From positions 998 to 9,190 of the forward strand of contig DCKO01000054.1 in NCBI GenBank assembly GCA_002320665.1: a stretch of DNA of 8,193 nucleotides, read 5' to 3'. This stretch comes from Micavibrio sp. UBA1672. GTDB lineage: Bacteria > Pseudomonadota > Alphaproteobacteria > Micavibrionales > Micavibrionaceae. Shown piece by piece: positions 6,067 to 8,193 of this stretch. Within the stretch, counting starts at the first letter, position 1. Every line of letters starts with the position of its first letter. The translations under genes were made by a program, and so were the position numbers. Below the pieces are notes generated by a model. It was given only the letters and a program-made list of their open reading frames with translations. It was not told the DNA's origin and searched no databases.

Positions 6067-6636
6067 ATGAGTGACACTTACGAAATCATCACAGTTCCCC
6101 ATGCGAGCCTGAAACAGGAAGCACACCCCATCACCAATGTGGATGATACAATCCGCAAGCAAATGGATAAAATGCTCCAGACCATGTATGACGCGCCCGG
6201 TATTGGCCTTGCCGCCAATCAGGTTGATATTTTGAACCGCGTTTTGGTCATGGACTTGAAAAAACGTGTAGAGCGGGGATATGAAGATAGTGACACAGAA
6301 GAGGGTACAAAAGAAGAGGAAGAAACCACCGGTCCGATCTTCATGGCTAATCCGGAAATCATTTATGAATCCGAAGAAATGAGTGTCATGGAAGAAGGTT
6401 GCCTTTCTATTCCCAAACAATATGCCGAAGTTGAACGACCTGCGGTTGTGCGTGTCAAATATCTGGATTATAACAACAAAGAAGCTGAGTTAGAGGCTAG
6501 TGGCATACTCTCTCATTGTGTGCAACATGAAATCGACCATTTAAACGGCATTTTGTTTATCGACTATCTCTCGACACTAAAACGGAATATGATGGTCAAA
6601 CGCGTACAAAAACTAAAGAAACAAAATCTGCTATAA
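6067..6636 (+). CDS. def: Peptide deformylase
   Basis: Metalloenzyme that removes the formyl group from the starting methionine of new proteins. All three family motifs are intact in 189 residues: GIGLAANQV (45-53), EGCLS with metal-ligand Cys112 (110-114), and QHEIDHLNG (153-161) with ligands His154 and His158 and catalytic Glu155. Between the strand RVLVMDL (58-64) and the strand IFMANPEI (91-98) lies a highly charged, mostly acidic insertion (about 66-90, including EDSDTEEGTKEEEETT) longer than this loop usually is. The N-terminus reads PHASLKQEAHPI where many family members have PDPRLRQKAKPV. The start follows an AGG only two bases upstream (6062-6064), a weak site, so translation may rely partly on coupling to the gene ending 19 bases before. 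It pairs functionally with fmt, 17 bases downstream. Confidence 0.96.
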   Translation: MSDTYEIITVPHASLKQEAHPITNVDDTIRKQMDKMLQTMYDAPGIGLAANQVDILNRVLVMDLKKRVERGYEDSDTEEGTKEEEETTGPIFMANPEIIYESEEMSVMEEGCLSIPKQYAEVERPAVVRVKYLDYNNKEAELEASGILSHCVQHEIDHLNGILFIDYLSTLKRNMMVKRVQKLKKQNLL

Positions 6637-6653
6637 CCCAACAAGGCAAGGCC

Positions 6654-7595
6654 ATGACCAAAAATCCGCTGCGCATCGTATTTATGGGAACTCCGGATTT
6701 CGCCGCCGCTACTTTACAAGCCCTGATCAATAGCCAGCATGAAGTTATAGCAGTCTACTCCCAGCCCCCCAGACCAAAGGGGCGCGGGCAGAAAATGCAA
6801 AACTCCCCCGTTCATGATTTGGCACTTAAATCCGATATTCCGGTCCACACACCAAAATCGGTTAAAGATAAAAGCGAGCAACAAGCTTTTGCCAACTTGA
6901 AAGCCGATATCGCTATTGTTGCCGCTTATGGCCTTTTATTACCCAGTACTATTTTAGACGCCCCCAAACATGGTTGCCTGAATGTGCATGCTTCCCTCTT
7001 ACCGCGTTGGCGTGGTGCTTCACCTATTCAACGTGCTATTCTCGAAGGCGATACAGAAACAGGCATAACCATAATGCAAATGGATGAAGGCCTTGATACA
7101 GGCGATATACTCGCCAAAAGCAAAATCAGAATAACAGACACCATGACCGCCACCGAGCTCCACGACAAGCTCGCAGAAATCGGAGCAGATCTGACAATTT
7201 CTACACTCGATACGATCATACACAACGGAAAACTAAACAAGCTTAAGCAAAATGATAAAAACAGCACCTATGCCCCGCTCCTGAAAAAAGAAGACGGACA
7301 GATTGTCTGGAATCAGGGCGCACTTGAAATTGATCGTCAAATCCGTGCCCTTAACCCTTGGCCCGGTGTATTTTGTGAAGCTGATAATAAACGCCTGAAA
7401 ATCTTGGAAGCCAAACCCTTATCAGAAACCACAGATAAACCGATTGGTACAATTCTAGACAAATCAGGACGCATAGCTTGTGGCAATGGAACAATCCTTA
7501 AGCTTGAAAAACTCCAGCCCGCAGGCAAACAATCTATGGATTTTGTCTCCGCGCTTAATGGAAATTACATCAAAATCGGGCAAGTGCTCTCATGA
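6654..7595 (+). CDS. fmt: Methionyl-tRNA formyltransferase
   Basis: Formylates methionyl-tRNA(fMet) with 10-formyltetrahydrofolate, making the initiator for bacterial translation; peptide deformylase later removes the same group. The 313 residues are full length. The N-terminal Rossmann strand reads RIVFMGTPDFA (7-17). The loop PPRPKGRGQKM (38-48) is the family's tRNA-contact stretch. The catalytic set is Asn110 and His112 in CLNVHASLLPRWRGASPI (108-125) and Asp148 in MDEGLDTGD. From about residue 208 the C-terminal OB-like tRNA-binding domain follows, with YAPLLKKEDG and RALNPWPG. AAGG seven bases upstream (6643-6646) supports the start. The last four bases (ATGA) overlap the truA start. PurN at the other end of the window shares the same formyltransferase fold and triad but is a separate enzyme. 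Confidence 0.97.
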   Translation: MTKNPLRIVFMGTPDFAAATLQALINSQHEVIAVYSQPPRPKGRGQKMQNSPVHDLALKSDIPVHTPKSVKDKSEQQAFANLKADIAIVAAYGLLLPSTILDAPKHGCLNVHASLLPRWRGASPIQRAILEGDTETGITIMQMDEGLDTGDILAKSKIRITDTMTATELHDKLAEIGADLTISTLDTIIHNGKLNKLKQNDKNSTYAPLLKKEDGQIVWNQGALEIDRQIRALNPWPGVFCEADNKRLKILEAKPLSETTDKPIGTILDKSGRIACGNGTILKLEKLQPAGKQSMDFVSALNGNYIKIGQVLS

Positions 7596-8193
7596 CCCGC
7601 TATAAGCTGACCATTGAATATGAGGGCACGAATTTCGCAGGCTGGCAGCGCCAAGCTGATAATATCCCGACCATCCAGCAATCCATCGAAGAGGCGATTT
7701 TCAAATTCTCCGGTCAACAAATCTCTATTCAAGGTGCCGGTCGTACAGATGCAGGCGTACATGCTGGCGGACAAATCGCTCATGTCGATCTGGATGAATT
7801 CTCCAAGCCTATGGATGGATTTGAAATTGCTAAGGCTATTAATGCACATTTGCGCCCTCGCCCAATCAGCATCCTGAAATGCGAAATTGTTGATGATGAA
7901 TTCCACGCACGCTTTCACGCCACAAACAAGCTTTACCGCTACCGGATTATCAACCGCGCTGCATTTTTAACTTGGGATAAGGGCCTTGCTTGGCAATGTA
8001 AAAAACCTCTTGATATCGAAGCCATGCGTAAAGGCGCAAAGCATCTATTAGGTCATCATGATTTCAGCACATTCCGCGCAAGTGAATGTCAGGCCAAATC
8101 ACCAGAAAAAACACTGGATCGCATGGATATCATCACCAGAGACTATGACGGCGCTGACGGCACTGAAATCATCTTCGAAACCGAAGCGCGATC
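7592..8193 (+). CDS. truA: tRNA pseudouridine(38-40) synthase, 3' end cut by window
   Basis: Converts uridines 38, 39 and 40 of the tRNA anticodon arm to pseudouridine. The first 200 codons are present and the frame is open to the window end, so about a fifth of the gene is missing (family members run about 245-265 residues). The N-terminus MTRYKLTIEYEGTNFAGWQRQ is typical. GAGRTDAGVHA (48-58) holds the catalytic Asp53. The later stretches FHATNKLYRYRI and HHDFSTFRA are also family landmarks. The ATG overlaps the fmt stop as ATGA, so translation is probably coupled to fmt and needs no separate binding site. Only residues before the first 66 are within the fmt-proximal N-terminal half; nothing in the visible part suggests damage. 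Confidence 0.96.
   Translation, partial: MTRYKLTIEYEGTNFAGWQRQADNIPTIQQSIEEAIFKFSGQQISIQGAGRTDAGVHAGGQIAHVDLDEFSKPMDGFEIAKAINAHLRPRPISILKCEIVDDEFHARFHATNKLYRYRIINRAAFLTWDKGLAWQCKKPLDIEAMRKGAKHLLGHHDFSTFRASECQAKSPEKTLDRMDIITRDYDGADGTEIIFETEAR

Noticed and set aside
7614..7918. Open frames on both strands overlapping the start of truA
   Set aside because: They run over strongly conserved TruA codons, including the GRTDAGVHA motif, and resemble nothing else.

Overview
The window looks like chromosomal DNA of an alphaproteobacterium of moderate G+C. The signs are an Ndk of the usual alphaproteobacterial type (140 residues, starting MAVERTFSIIKPD), a roughly 50-residue protein resembling the alphaproteobacterial aa3-type cytochrome c oxidase subunit IV, and a def-fmt-truA cluster. 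I cannot place it to order or genus. No tRNA, rRNA, CRISPR array, insertion sequence or phage gene is visible, and almost every base is coding.

Left part (1-4456, + strand): purN (purine synthesis) lies behind a short leader whose hairpin would hide its ribosome binding site. It is followed by a small membrane protein gene, probably the oxidase subunit IV, which is not in the ORF set I was given and was read directly from the bases. After an 86-base gap with nested inverted repeats comes a very large sensor kinase of 1172 residues: signal peptide, periplasmic DISMED2-like domain, seven membrane helices, coiled coil, histidine kinase, receiver, long disordered linker and an HPt domain. It carries all steps of a phosphorelay except the final response regulator, which is not in the window.

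Middle (4453-5024): ndk is on the minus strand, tail to tail with the kinase, so that both stop codons use the same TTAA. A 149-base divergent region follows, holding candidate back-to-back promoters for ndk and for the next gene.

Right part (5025-8193, + strand): first comes a 340-residue gene that I read as a divergent RelA/SpoT-type nucleotide pyrophosphokinase domain with no HD hydrolase, TGS or ACT domain. It is AT-richer than its neighbours in the stretches counted and sits 19 bases upstream of the housekeeping set def (peptide deformylase, with an acidic insertion), fmt (Met-tRNA formyltransferase) and truA (tRNA pseudouridine synthase, cut by the window end). This alarmone-synthetase-like gene, placed at the head of a translation-initiation operon and divergent from ndk, is the most interesting item here. 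Its biochemical product cannot be told from sequence.
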